Assembly: GCA_913048145.1 (NCBI GenBank)
Contig: CAJWVP010000068.1
Coordinates: 1 to 10,656 of the forward strand
Source of the DNA: an uncultured Rhodospirillaceae bacterium
GTDB taxonomy: Bacteria > Pseudomonadota > Alphaproteobacteria > Rhodospirillales > Casp-alpha2
Reading direction: 5' to 3'
DNA: 10,656 nt
Shown: one piece after another, positions 1 to 6,372 of the stretch
Position numbering within the stretch: the stretch's first letter is position 1
Layout of the letters: each line of letters starts with the position of its first letter
Translations under genes and position numbers: made by a program
The notes under the pieces: generated by a model
Told to the model about the DNA's origin: nothing
Databases searched by the model: none
The model's input: the letters and a program-made list of their open reading frames with translations, nothing else

Positions 1-1
1 T

Positions 2-1081
2 GCGGTGCCGTTCCTAGTCAGCCTCGCGGACCGGGCGCCACCCCGGCGCATCTTCTATGCCTCGGCGATACTTGGCATCATCGCCGGACTAGGCTTCGCG
101 TTCTTCGCAGAAGGGTTCTGGACGGCCATGCTGTTCCGTATGCTGGGTGGCATCAGCATTGCGGGCACTTACATGCCCGGCCTAAAACTATTGAGCGACC
201 ACCTGGAACATCATTTCCCCAACTATGATCATTCGCGCGGCGTCGCCTTTTATACTTCTGGGTTCGGCTTCGGCCTCTCCCTGTCGTTCTTCTTTAGCGG
301 CATCATCAATGATTACTGGAACTGGCGCCTAGCCTTCGCCATCTCGGCGCTGGGGCCTTTGTTGGCAATGATCATCCTTCATGCCAGCGTCGCCCAGCCA
401 GATCCAAAGGCCAGCGTCGTGCCGAAGACCCACTTGTTAGATTTTCGCCCGGTGCTAAAGCGCAGCCAGGCGATGGCTTACGTCCTGGCCTACACGGTGC
501 ATAATTTTGAACTCTTCGCCTTCCGCTCCTGGGCGGTTGCATTCTTGATCTTCGCCGCGACAGCCGGCCCCGACCCGACGGCCGCGGCCAGCTTCCCGCT
601 GTCACCGGCAACCATCATCGCCGGCGCTATCCTCATCGGCCCTCTCGGCAGCATCCTCGGCAACGAACTGTCCCGAACGATTGGGCGGCGGCTGGCAGTC
701 TCCATCCTGATGTTCGCCTCAGCGACCCTGGCGGCCACTTTTGGGTTTCTAGCGGACCAGGCCTATACCCTGGTCGTCGCCGTCGCGGTCATCTACTGCG
801 TCCTCCAGGTCTCCGACTCGGCCTCCATCACCGCCGGCGCCATGGCCAGCGCGCCGCCGGGCTACCGGGGCGCGACCATGGCCGTGCATTCGTGCATCGG
901 GTTCATGGGCTCTTTCGCCGGCCCAGTGATCTTCGGACTGATCCTTGACATGGCCGATCCCACGGGCAACGGCGGTACCAGCTTGGTCTCTTGGGGATGG
1001 GCCTTCGTCGGCGTCGGACTGGTGGTGGCCATGGGGCCTTTTTTTATCCATGCTCTGACGAGCGAGGACCGGCCCGCGTGA
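2..1081 (+). CDS. MFS transporter, C-terminal part (5' end outside window)
   Basis: This is an inner-membrane carrier of the major facilitator superfamily; the substrate cannot be read from the sequence. The reading frame is open from the window edge, so the true start lies upstream. The fragment opens with LADRAPPRR (residues 8-16), which fits the conserved loop between helices 2 and 3 (motif A, usually G-x-L-a-D-R-x-G-R). About ten hydrophobic segments follow, fitting helices 3 to 12, with a hydrophilic central loop near residues 127-150 that would separate the two six-helix halves. Only helices 1 and 2, some 50-60 residues, should be missing. The C-terminal tail is short and polar, and the gene ends in TGA. 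The next gene, xerC, is convergent, so this gene is the last of its transcript. The superfamily call is firm; any substrate would be a guess. Confidence 0.88.
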   Translation, partial: AVPFLVSLADRAPPRRIFYASAILGIIAGLGFAFFAEGFWTAMLFRMLGGISIAGTYMPGLKLLSDHLEHHFPNYDHSRGVAFYTSGFGFGLSLSFFFSGIINDYWNWRLAFAISALGPLLAMIILHASVAQPDPKASVVPKTHLLDFRPVLKRSQAMAYVLAYTVHNFELFAFRSWAVAFLIFAATAGPDPTAAASFPLSPATIIAGAILIGPLGSILGNELSRTIGRRLAVSILMFASATLAATFGFLADQAYTLVVAVAVIYCVLQVSDSASITAGAMASAPPGYRGATMAVHSCIGFMGSFAGPVIFGLILDMADPTGNGGTSLVSWGWAFVGVGLVVAMGPFFIHALTSEDRPA

Positions 1082-1250
1082 TAGCACCACAATGGCATAG
1101 GCCTGGGCACTTGAGGAGAAATGAGGAAACGTGACAGAACATGTGTGGCACCTGTCGAAAGCCTACGCGATGGCCCTCGGGCCGCCCATCGGCGCGTCCG
1201 CCTTGCGAGTGTTAAAACAATCAGACCAGATCAGCCCCGGAGACCCTCTC

Positions 1251-1293
1251 TGGTATGACTGCATGAACAGCAGGGCTCAGCCAACCTTTTTTT
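1251..1293 (+). terminator. Probable Rho-independent terminator downstream of the MFS gene
   Basis: An imperfect hairpin is followed by seven T. The arms pair as TGG 1251-1253 with CCA 1281-1283, TGA 1256-1258 with TCA 1277-1279, and CTGC 1259-1262 with GCAG 1270-1273, with a GGC bulge and a 7-nt loop. The T-run is at 1287-1293. It sits about 170 bp past the MFS stop, which is far for a dedicated terminator, so it could instead end a small RNA made from this gap. The rest of 1082-1320 holds no gene I would defend. A 45-codon Arg-rich ORF at 1121-1258, with GAGGAG only 2 nt before its ATG, is possible but weak. Confidence 0.42.
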
Positions 1294-1301
1294 CACTTGG
1301 T

Positions 1302-1322
1302 TCAAAGAAGACGCGGGCGTCT
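1302..1322 (-). terminator. Weak hairpin terminator at the xerC 3' end
   Basis: Read on the minus strand, a 5-bp stem AGACG/CGTCT with loop CCCG spans 1322-1309 and overlaps the xerC stop codon. It is followed by TCTTTGA, which is only moderately T-rich. The position fits a terminator for the DUF484-xerC operon, but the stem is short and the T tract is interrupted, so efficiency is uncertain. Confidence 0.28.
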
Positions 1323-2265
1323 AAACCGACCGCCGCGCCCGGGGATGGGCATTGGCATACACGGACTGCAATCGGGCCACATCCACGTCCGTATATCGCT
1401 GCGTGGTGGACAGTGATTTGTGGCCAAGGAGTTCTTGGATGGTTCGCAAATCGCCACCGCCGGCCATTAGATGGGTGGCGAAGCTGTGGCGCAGAGCATG
1501 TGGCGTGGCCGTTTCCGGCAGACGTAAGAGCTTGCGCACCATGCGAACTTGTTTCTGCGCGACACCCGGGTTCAAGCGTGCGCCGCGCACGCCGACAAAC
1601 AACGGGTCGTCCGCTTTCAGGTTGTAGGGACAAAGTGCCAAATAGTCGACGATGACCCCTTGGACCACCGGCAGTACCGGGACCATCCGCTCCTTAGCGC
1701 CCTTACCCACAACGCGAACCATATCCGAGCCCGATCCGCCCAACTGACCCCGGTTCAGGCCGATGGCTTCGCCGATACGGAGCCCACAGCCATAGAGCAG
1801 GAACAAGAACGCCTTGTCGCGCTTACCAACCCAGGGCTCGTCACTGAGGTTCTCCACCTCGTTCAGGGCCTCCATGGCATCCTCAGCAGTCAGCGCTTTA
1901 GGGACGGATTTCGGGATCTTCTGCGAACGCAGGGCATGGATCGCCGCATTCTCTGCAAACTCCCGACGTTCCAGGAACCGAAAAAACTCCTTTAGGGTGG
2001 AGACGGCCCGCGCCGTCGACGTGCGAGCCAGCCCGTCGGCATTGCGCCCGGCCAGGTAGCCACGAAAATCCATGGTCGTCAGGCCCGCCAGATCGCCGAG
2101 CCCCGGCGGATAGCCAAGATGGTCGCTGAGAAACAGAAAGAACCCCTTAAGGTCGTATTCGTAGCTGACGATGGTATTTTTCGCAGCGCGGCGTTCGTGG
2201 CGCAGCCAATCCTGCCATGCGGCGATGGCCTTGATCACGCCAGGTTCGGCGGTGATCTCCGTCAA
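1321..2265 (-). CDS. xerC: Tyrosine recombinase XerC
   Basis: A site-specific recombinase that, with XerD, resolves chromosome dimers at the dif site during cell division. At 314 residues it is slightly longer than the roughly 300 usual for XerC. The N-terminal SAM-like DNA-binding domain covers about residues 10-100 (WLRHERRAAKNTI at 20-32). The catalytic domain carries every active-site residue: R163 in GCGLRIGE, K188 in VGKGAKER, H256 and R259 in PHALRH, H282 in LGHKSL, and the nucleophile Y291 in TQRYTDV. The start is TTG at 2265, which overlaps the stop of the upstream DUF484 gene in a TTGA junction. This suggests translational coupling; no good Shine-Dalgarno is visible. The DUF484 neighbour favours XerC over XerD, since this pairing recurs in proteobacteria. 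A phage or integron integrase is unlikely, because nothing mobile is nearby. Confidence 0.93.
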   Translation of the reverse strand: MTEITAEPGVIKAIAAWQDWLRHERRAAKNTIVSYEYDLKGFFLFLSDHLGYPPGLGDLAGLTTMDFRGYLAGRNADGLARTSTARAVSTLKEFFRFLERREFAENAAIHALRSQKIPKSVPKALTAEDAMEALNEVENLSDEPWVGKRDKAFLFLLYGCGLRIGEAIGLNRGQLGGSGSDMVRVVGKGAKERMVPVLPVVQGVIVDYLALCPYNLKADDPLFVGVRGARLNPGVAQKQVRMVRKLLRLPETATPHALRHSFATHLMAGGGDLRTIQELLGHKSLSTTQRYTDVDVARLQSVYANAHPRARRSV

Positions 2266-3011
2266 TCGCCGAACGCCGCCTGCGGCGCGCTGTCACCATC
2301 TAGCGCTCGGGCGATGCTTTGCTCCAGGACCCGACAAAGGAAGGTCAGCAATTCCGTCCCCTGACCGGGATGGAAGGAGGCCCCCCGCGCACCTAGCGCC
2401 AAAAGACCCACCGGCAGGTTGTCTGACGGCCTCATGCGGACCAGCGCGGCGGAACGCACCAGGCCGGCACCGGAACCAAATAAGGAACCGTCATCATTCA
2501 GTTCGCGGAACAACCGTACATCCTGATCATCGCCCAGCAAACGGTCGATGCCGCCCGCGGCCAGTTGGCCTAAGTCGCCCTGCACCAGGCGGGTGTCGGG
2601 CCGGGCCGCTGGCTCGAACGCCACGCTGACCACGTCGACATCTAACAGCAATGGCCAGTCGTGACTGACAACATGGACGATGTCACCCCATTGACGGGTC
2701 GCCAACAGCGCCAGCACAGCGGCATGAGCGCGGGTCTGGGTTGACATGTTGGAGCGGCTGGTCTCGATCACGTCCTGGGCGCAGTCGCGCAACTCATCCA
2801 TTTCGGAACGATTGCGGTTGATCAAATACTGCTGCATATCGACGACGCCGTCCCCGGACCAGCGCGCCGGCGGAGCCAAGGCGTCCAGCACGTCGGGATT
2901 ACGGATCAGGAAATCTGGATGGTCGCGCAGATAGTCTGCGACGGCCGAATTGCTGAGCGTTGGATCAGTTATGGGCGTCGAAGACGCTGGCTGGTCCGTA
3001 GGCTGCGTCAT
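2262..3011 (-). CDS. DUF484 family protein
   Basis: A 249-residue cytoplasmic protein of the DUF484 family, often found next to xerC; its biochemical role is not established. The N-terminal signature is VADYLRDHPDFLIRNPDVL (residues 24-42). A helical, probably coiled segment follows at about 57-107, then a C-terminal part at about 108-240 that fits the GAF-like fold ascribed to the family (VDVVSVAFEP near 125-134, LPVGLLALG near 199-207, and the final helix LLTFLCRVLEQSIARAL). There is no signal peptide or membrane segment. I chose the ATG at 3011 because AAGGAA (3023-3018) stands 6 nt upstream and the conserved part begins soon after. An in-frame ATG at 3095 would add 28 residues and place a TATAAT box inside the gene. 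The 4-nt overlap with xerC indicates one transcript. Confidence 0.85.
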   Translation of the reverse strand: MTQPTDQPASSTPITDPTLSNSAVADYLRDHPDFLIRNPDVLDALAPPARWSGDGVVDMQQYLINRNRSEMDELRDCAQDVIETSRSNMSTQTRAHAAVLALLATRQWGDIVHVVSHDWPLLLDVDVVSVAFEPAARPDTRLVQGDLGQLAAGGIDRLLGDDQDVRLFRELNDDGSLFGSGAGLVRSAALVRMRPSDNLPVGLLALGARGASFHPGQGTELLTFLCRVLEQSIARALDGDSAPQAAFGD

Positions 3012-3063
3012 CGCTGTTTCCTTCATCAAATCTCTGGCCCTCGCCAGGGCCGCGAATCGCTCT

Positions 3064-3069
3064 ATTATA
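3064..3069 (-). promoter_or_regulatory. Candidate -10 box for DUF484-xerC (possibly bidirectional)
   Basis: The minus strand reads TATAAT, a perfect sigma-70 type -10 element, 52 bp before the DUF484 start. No convincing -35 lies 16-18 bp upstream; TTGTTC is at a 14-bp spacing. Read on the plus strand, the overlapping TATTAT (3063-3068) is a 5/6 -10 box facing priA, also without a clear -35. A GAATC site at 3054-3058, a GANTC target of CcrM methylase in many alphaproteobacteria, falls near the expected minus-strand transcription start. Confidence 0.45.
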
Positions 3070-3081
3070 CCCCTTGGAACC

Positions 3082-3111
3082 ATGAACAAATACATAAAGC
3101 TCCGCCCGTGA
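3082..3111 (+). promoter_or_regulatory. Nine-codon leader ORF overlapping the priA start
   Basis: ATG at 3082 opens a frame encoding MNKYIKLRP and ends in TGA at 3109-3111. That stop overlaps the priA GTG (3108-3110) in a GTGA junction. priA has no recognisable Shine-Dalgarno before its GTG, so termination and re-initiation from this tiny ORF is a possible route to PriA translation. Its own ribosome site is poor (GGA at 3076-3078). It may also be chance. Confidence 0.25.
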
Positions 3112-5303
3112 CTGCCAACGCCCTCGAAACCTTCTCCGCCGGATCGCGGGTCAGCGTGCTACTGCCCCTTTCCCTCGGTACAACCTACGATTACCGGGTA
3201 CCCGATGGCCTGAGCCTGAACGTCGGTGACGTGGTACGCGTACCATTGGGACCCCGCGTCATCTCCGGCGTGGTCTGGGGCGCGGGTGAGGACGCAATCG
3301 AGGACAAGCGCCTAAAGGACGTAGTCGCCCGGCACGACTGTCCGCCGTTCCCCGATGTCAGCCGGCGCTTCGTCACCTGGGTGGCTCGCTACACCATGCA
3401 CATGCCGGGGGCTGTCCTGAAGATGGCCTTGAGCGTCCCCAACGCGCTGGAGCCACCAAATCCGATCACCGCCTACTTAGCCGGTGATGTGCCCGATGGC
3501 CTGCGCATGACGCCAGCTCGCCAGCGCGTCCTAGACGCCGCCGCCAATGGCCCTCCGCGCATCGCTGCCGAGCTGTCCCGCAAGGCCGGCGTCTCGTCGG
3601 GCGTAGTCAAGAGCCTGGCCAACGCCGGTGCACTAAAGCCCGTGTTTATTGCCGCCGTGGTCATACCCCCGACGCCGGATGCCGATCACCCGGGACCCAA
3701 ACTTTCCAATGATCAGAACGTAGCAGCCCTGCGCCTGGTTGACGCGGTGGAGGCGGGTGGCTTCGGCGTAACCCTGGTGGATGGGGTTCCGGGCGCGGGA
3801 AAGACGGAGGTCTATTTCCAGGCGGTGGCCAAGGCCCTCCGCCAAAGTCGCCAGGTCCTGGTCCTGTTGCCGGAGATCGCGCTCAGCGCCCAATGGTTCG
3901 AACGCTTCCGCCGGCGATTCGGCGCCGCACCCGTGGAATGGCATTCAGATCTGTCCCAGGGACAGCGCCGGGCCAACTGGCGTGCTGTCGCCGAGGGTGT
4001 GGCCAAGGTGGTGGTCGGTGCGCGTTCGGCCTTATTCCTACCGTTCCAGGATCTGGGCCTTATTGTGGTGGACGAAGAACACGAAGGCGCCTTCAAGCAG
4101 GAAGACGGCGTCATCTACAACGGCCGCGACATGGCCGTGGTCCGGGCCCAGTTGGGCAACATCCCCATCGCCCTAGTGTCAGCGACGCCGTCCTTAGAGA
4201 CCGTGGTCAACGCGGAACAAGGCCGCTATGACAGGGTGCACCTGACCACCCGCCACGCCGGCGCCGTGTTGCCCGAGATCGGCGCCATCGACTTGTTGAA
4301 GACGCCGCCCGATCGCGGCAACTGGCTATCACCGCCGCTGCGCGGCGCGGTCACGGAGACCCTAGCGGCGGGCGAACAGGCATTATTGTTTCTGAACCGA
4401 CGGGGCTATGCCCCGCTGACCCTGTGTCGGCGCTGCGGACACCGGTTCCAATGTCCGCGCTGTACCGCATGGCTAGTTGAGCACCGCCTGGCTGGACGAT
4501 TGCAATGCCATCACTGCGGCTATAGTGCAACGCCACCCGAACGCTGCCCTTCGTGCGACGCGGAGGAAAGCCTGGTGGCATGTGGGCCTGGCGTGGAACG
4601 CCTGGCAGAGGAAGTAGCCCTGACCTTTCCCCGAGCCCGGACGATTATCGCCGCGTCCGACAATATCTACTCACCGCGCGCCGCCGCGGAGTTGGTGGCG
4701 CAAATCGAAACCCATCAAGTGGACATCGTAATCGGCACCCAAATCATCGCCAAGGGTTACCATTTCCCCTTGCTGACCTTGGTCGGCGCCGTGGATGCGG
4801 ACTTGGGCTTGCAGGGGGGCGACCTGCGCGCTGCCGAACGGACCTATCAACTACTCTATCAAGTGGCCGGCCGTGCCGGGCGCGACAAAAAGCCGGGCCG
4901 CGTCCTACTACAGACCTTCATGGCACGACACCCAGTCATCCAGGCGCTGACCGCCGGCGACAGGGAGAAGTTTCTGGCCGCCGAACAGGACGCTCGGCGC
5001 GACGTGGAGATGCCACCTTTCGGCCGGCTAGTCGCGCTAATCGTATCTGGGATAGATGAGGCGGCGGTGGACGAAGGGGCCCGGAATCTAGGCCGCACCG
5101 CGCCGAACAATGAGATGATCCAGGTATTCGGTCCAGCGCCTGCGCCCTTTGCCCTGTTACGCGGGCGTCACCGGCGGCGGTTGCTGTTGAAGGCGAAGCG
5201 CGAGGTCAACGTCCAAGCGGCCGTGCGCGATTGGCTGGCCCGGGCCCAATGGCCGAAGAAGGTGCGGGTCCAGGTGGATGTGGACCCCTACAGTTTCTTT
5301 TAG
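3108..5303 (+). CDS. priA: Primosomal protein N' (replication restart helicase PriA)
   Basis: A superfamily 2, 3'-5' DNA helicase that recognises stalled forks and D-loops and starts reloading of the replicative helicase. It has 731 residues, against 732 in E. coli. The N-terminal 3'-DNA-binding domain begins RVSVLLPLSLGTTYDYRVP. Walker A is GVPGAGKT (226-233), Walker B is DEEH (322-325), and motif III is SATPSLET. Eight zinc-binding cysteines lie at 440, 443, 449, 452, 467, 470, 480 and 483, nearly the E. coli spacing. GTQIIAKGYHFP precedes the arginine-finger motif QVAGRAGR (585-592), and the C-terminal domain ends VDVDPYSFF. I chose GTG 3108 because no other start codon lies between it and the conserved N-terminus, and it gives the family length. 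The open frame extends back to 2919, but that stretch is antisense to DUF484. It is divergent from DUF484-xerC and co-directional with the atp operon. It uses about 15 CTA leucine codons, unusual at this GC content. Confidence 0.97.
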   Translation: MTANALETFSAGSRVSVLLPLSLGTTYDYRVPDGLSLNVGDVVRVPLGPRVISGVVWGAGEDAIEDKRLKDVVARHDCPPFPDVSRRFVTWVARYTMHMPGAVLKMALSVPNALEPPNPITAYLAGDVPDGLRMTPARQRVLDAAANGPPRIAAELSRKAGVSSGVVKSLANAGALKPVFIAAVVIPPTPDADHPGPKLSNDQNVAALRLVDAVEAGGFGVTLVDGVPGAGKTEVYFQAVAKALRQSRQVLVLLPEIALSAQWFERFRRRFGAAPVEWHSDLSQGQRRANWRAVAEGVAKVVVGARSALFLPFQDLGLIVVDEEHEGAFKQEDGVIYNGRDMAVVRAQLGNIPIALVSATPSLETVVNAEQGRYDRVHLTTRHAGAVLPEIGAIDLLKTPPDRGNWLSPPLRGAVTETLAAGEQALLFLNRRGYAPLTLCRRCGHRFQCPRCTAWLVEHRLAGRLQCHHCGYSATPPERCPSCDAEESLVACGPGVERLAEEVALTFPRARTIIAASDNIYSPRAAAELVAQIETHQVDIVIGTQIIAKGYHFPLLTLVGAVDADLGLQGGDLRAAERTYQLLYQVAGRAGRDKKPGRVLLQTFMARHPVIQALTAGDREKFLAAEQDARRDVEMPPFGRLVALIVSGIDEAAVDEGARNLGRTAPNNEMIQVFGPAPAPFALLRGRHRRRLLLKAKREVNVQAAVRDWLARAQWPKKVRVQVDVDPYSFF

Positions 5304-5346
5304 GCTGCGCAACGACAGTCCGCGGCGGCGGCCACGTCCCAGATCC

Positions 5347-5526
5347 TCAAAGGGACACGCGTGTCGCAGTCCACGGCTTGATCTCGAAATGATCGAAGAT
5401 GACCCAATCCGTCATCATCAATGGTCGTGCCGCATTGGCAGATACGGCCTCGACGCGGTCGGTTAGAGCGGTTGCATTGGAGAACCATCCATCTCCGGAA
5501 ACGGTCCTCAGGGTGACCGCAATCAT
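5347..5526 (-). CDS. Possible small hypothetical protein, 59 aa
   Basis: I do not recognise this product. The frame opens with ATG at 5526, preceded by GAGGG 8 nt upstream, and runs 59 codons to TGA. The sequence is not the Arg/Pro/Ser-rich type typical of shadow frames in GC-rich DNA: it is aromatic and mildly acidic, with MIAVTLRTVSGDGWFSNAT near the start and DWVIFDHFEIKPW near the end. It shows no signal peptide, membrane helix or metal motif. A GTG at 5562 would add 12 residues but has no ribosome site. It is transcribed toward the end of priA and away from the atp operon. It could be a real small gene, a remnant of a larger one, or a chance frame. Confidence 0.3.
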   Translation of the reverse strand: MIAVTLRTVSGDGWFSNATALTDRVEAVSANAARPLMMTDWVIFDHFEIKPWTATRVSL

Positions 5527-5657
5527 AGGCTTTACCCTCGAAGCCGCAGTTCCCTCAGTCACAGGATCGTAAAATCATCTGGGCCGCCTCACAGGTATGC
5601 CGAAAAGGCTAGAAAATCTGCGGTTTTCGACCCTTCCAATCAGGACAATGAGTCGTG

Positions 5658-5686
5658 TTGCAAGCCCTGATTGAGTGTGGTACGAC
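5658..5686 (+). promoter_or_regulatory. Weak candidate promoter for the atp operon
   Basis: TTGCAA (5658-5663) and TACGAC (5681-5686) are separated by exactly 17 bp and lie about 125 bp before the proposed atpH start. The -35 matches 4 of 6 consensus positions and the -10 only 3 of 6. The spacing and place are right for an operon promoter, but the boxes are poor; transcription could also start elsewhere in the gap or run through from priA. Confidence 0.22.
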
Positions 5687-5691
5687 AAGCG

Positions 5692-5772
5692 CGCTTCGGG
5701 CCGGGAAGGGCGTTTGGGCGGTGTTTAGAGGTGGCTGAAAAGAACCACCGGAGAACATCCTCGAACAAGGAT
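5692..5772 (+). promoter_or_regulatory. Hairpin series in the atpH 5' leader
   Basis: Three short stem-loops follow one another before atpH. At 5692-5712, CGC+CTTC pairs with GAAG+GCG, sharing a C and with one bulged G. At 5730-5749, GGTGG pairs perfectly with CCACC around a 10-nt loop. At 5757-5772, ATCCT pairs perfectly with AGGAT around CGAACA. None is followed by a T-run, so they do not look like terminators. They could stabilise the mRNA 5' end or shape access to the ribosome site at 5797-5802. The function is inferred from position alone. Confidence 0.3.
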
Positions 5773-5796
5773 AGAACGGACCGCAACAATAGCGAC

Positions 5797-5802
5797 AAGG
5801 GG
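5797..5802 (+). promoter_or_regulatory. atpH ribosome binding site that decides the start
   Basis: AAGGGG directly abuts an ATG at 5803 (zero spacing) but stands 9 nt before the in-frame GTG at 5812. The same AAGGGG precedes atpA at 7-nt spacing, and the atpD and atpC sites sit 7-8 nt before their starts. This favours GTG 5812 as the atpH start. Confidence 0.55.
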
Positions 5803-5811
5803 ATGTCCAAA

Positions 5812-6372
5812 GTGTCATCGAATGTCATCGGCGCCACCGGCCTTTCAGGCCGCTATGCCACGGCGCTGTTCGAGTTGGCGGATGAGGAAAAAGCGCTGGA
5901 CGACGTGGCTAACGATCTCGCGTCCGTCGGCGTAATGATCGAGGAAAGCGACGATTTGCAACGCCTGGTCCGTTCACCGATCATTTTGCGCGATGATCAA
6001 CTGAGCGCCATGGATGCGGTTCTGGAAGCCGCCGGTGTTGGTCAGCTGACCCGCAATTTTATTGCTGTAGTCACCCGTAATCGGCGACTGTTCGCGCTGC
6101 CGGGTATGATCAAGGACTATCAGGCTTTGTTGGCCGCCGCCCGCGGCGAGGCCACGGCGGAGGTAACGTCCGCGCAACAGCTCTCTGACGCGCAAATTAG
6201 CGCCGTCGCGGATTCCATCAAACAAGCTATGGGCACCAAGGTGGCCATCGACGCGAAGGTCGATGAAAGCCTGCTCGGCGGTCTGATCGTGAAGGTCGGC
6301 TCGCGCATGGTCGATACATCATTAAAGACAAAACTGTCACAGCTTCGGCTGGCTATGAAAGGGGTCGGGTAA
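5812..6372 (+). CDS. atpH: ATP synthase F1 subunit delta
   Basis: This subunit links the top of the F1 alpha3-beta3 hexamer to the peripheral stalk of F0, at the cytoplasmic face of the inner membrane. From the GTG start it has 186 residues, close to the usual length of about 180. The N-terminal helical domain begins GLSGRYATALFELADEEKAL, the characteristic opening of the family. The middle shows LVRSPIILRDDQ and NFIAVVTRNRRL. The C-terminal domain contains AEVTSAQQLSDAQ and ends with DESLLGGLIVKVGSRMVDTSLKTKL, also family hallmarks. GTG 5812 is chosen over ATG 5803 because of the position of the AAGGGG ribosome site; ATG would add three residues (MSK). It is the first gene of the operon, and its stop TAA overlaps the atpA start in TAATG. 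Confidence 0.95.
   Translation: MSSNVIGATGLSGRYATALFELADEEKALDDVANDLASVGVMIEESDDLQRLVRSPIILRDDQLSAMDAVLEAAGVGQLTRNFIAVVTRNRRLFALPGMIKDYQALLAAARGEATAEVTSAQQLSDAQISAVADSIKQAMGTKVAIDAKVDESLLGGLIVKVGSRMVDTSLKTKLSQLRLAMKGVG

Larger units (their letters stand above)
5304..5811. other. Intergenic region between priA and atpH
   Basis: About 500 bp without a confident gene. The first part, to about 5346, is GC-rich with short self-complementary runs but no T-tract, so I see no clear priA terminator. The middle carries a possible minus-strand small ORF (5347-5526). The last part, from about 5590, carries an inverted repeat (CGAAAA 5601-5606 with TTTTCG 5624-5629), a weak promoter candidate and several hairpins leading to atpH. 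I see no tRNA, rRNA or recognisable insertion sequence. Confidence 0.6.

Noticed and set aside
1131..1655. A 174-codon plus-strand ORF from GTG 1131, with the first ~63 codons in the gap and a coding-like third-position bias early on.
   Set aside because: Two thirds of it is antisense to the well-supported xerC catalytic domain, the later part is Arg/Pro/Cys-rich like a shadow frame, and it runs through the probable terminator at 1251-1293.
1321..2265. Tyrosine recombinase considered as an integrase marking a mobile element.
   Set aside because: Length, complete XerC-like motifs and the DUF484 neighbour fit the housekeeping gene; no attachment-site repeats, tRNA or cargo genes are nearby.
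3012..3095. An upstream in-frame ATG at 3095 extending the DUF484 protein by 28 residues.
   Set aside because: The extension contains the TATAAT box, has no ribosome site, and the ATG at 3011 has a well-placed AAGGAA and is followed soon by the conserved part.
2919..3107. Open frame upstream of priA adding 63 residues.
   Set aside because: It is antisense to the DUF484 N-terminus, is Arg-rich, and would exceed the family length; GTG 3108 gives 731 residues.
5601..5629. CGAAAA/TTTTCG inverted repeat with a second, overlapping GAAAA/TTTTC option, considered as an operator or terminator.
   Set aside because: The stem is AT-rich and short, the T tract is part of the stem rather than after it, and no known operator is recognised.
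5671..5811. Frame open upstream of atpH, giving a 233-residue product.
   Set aside because: It passes through the leader hairpins, is basic and unlike any delta subunit N-terminus, and has no ribosome site at its TTG.
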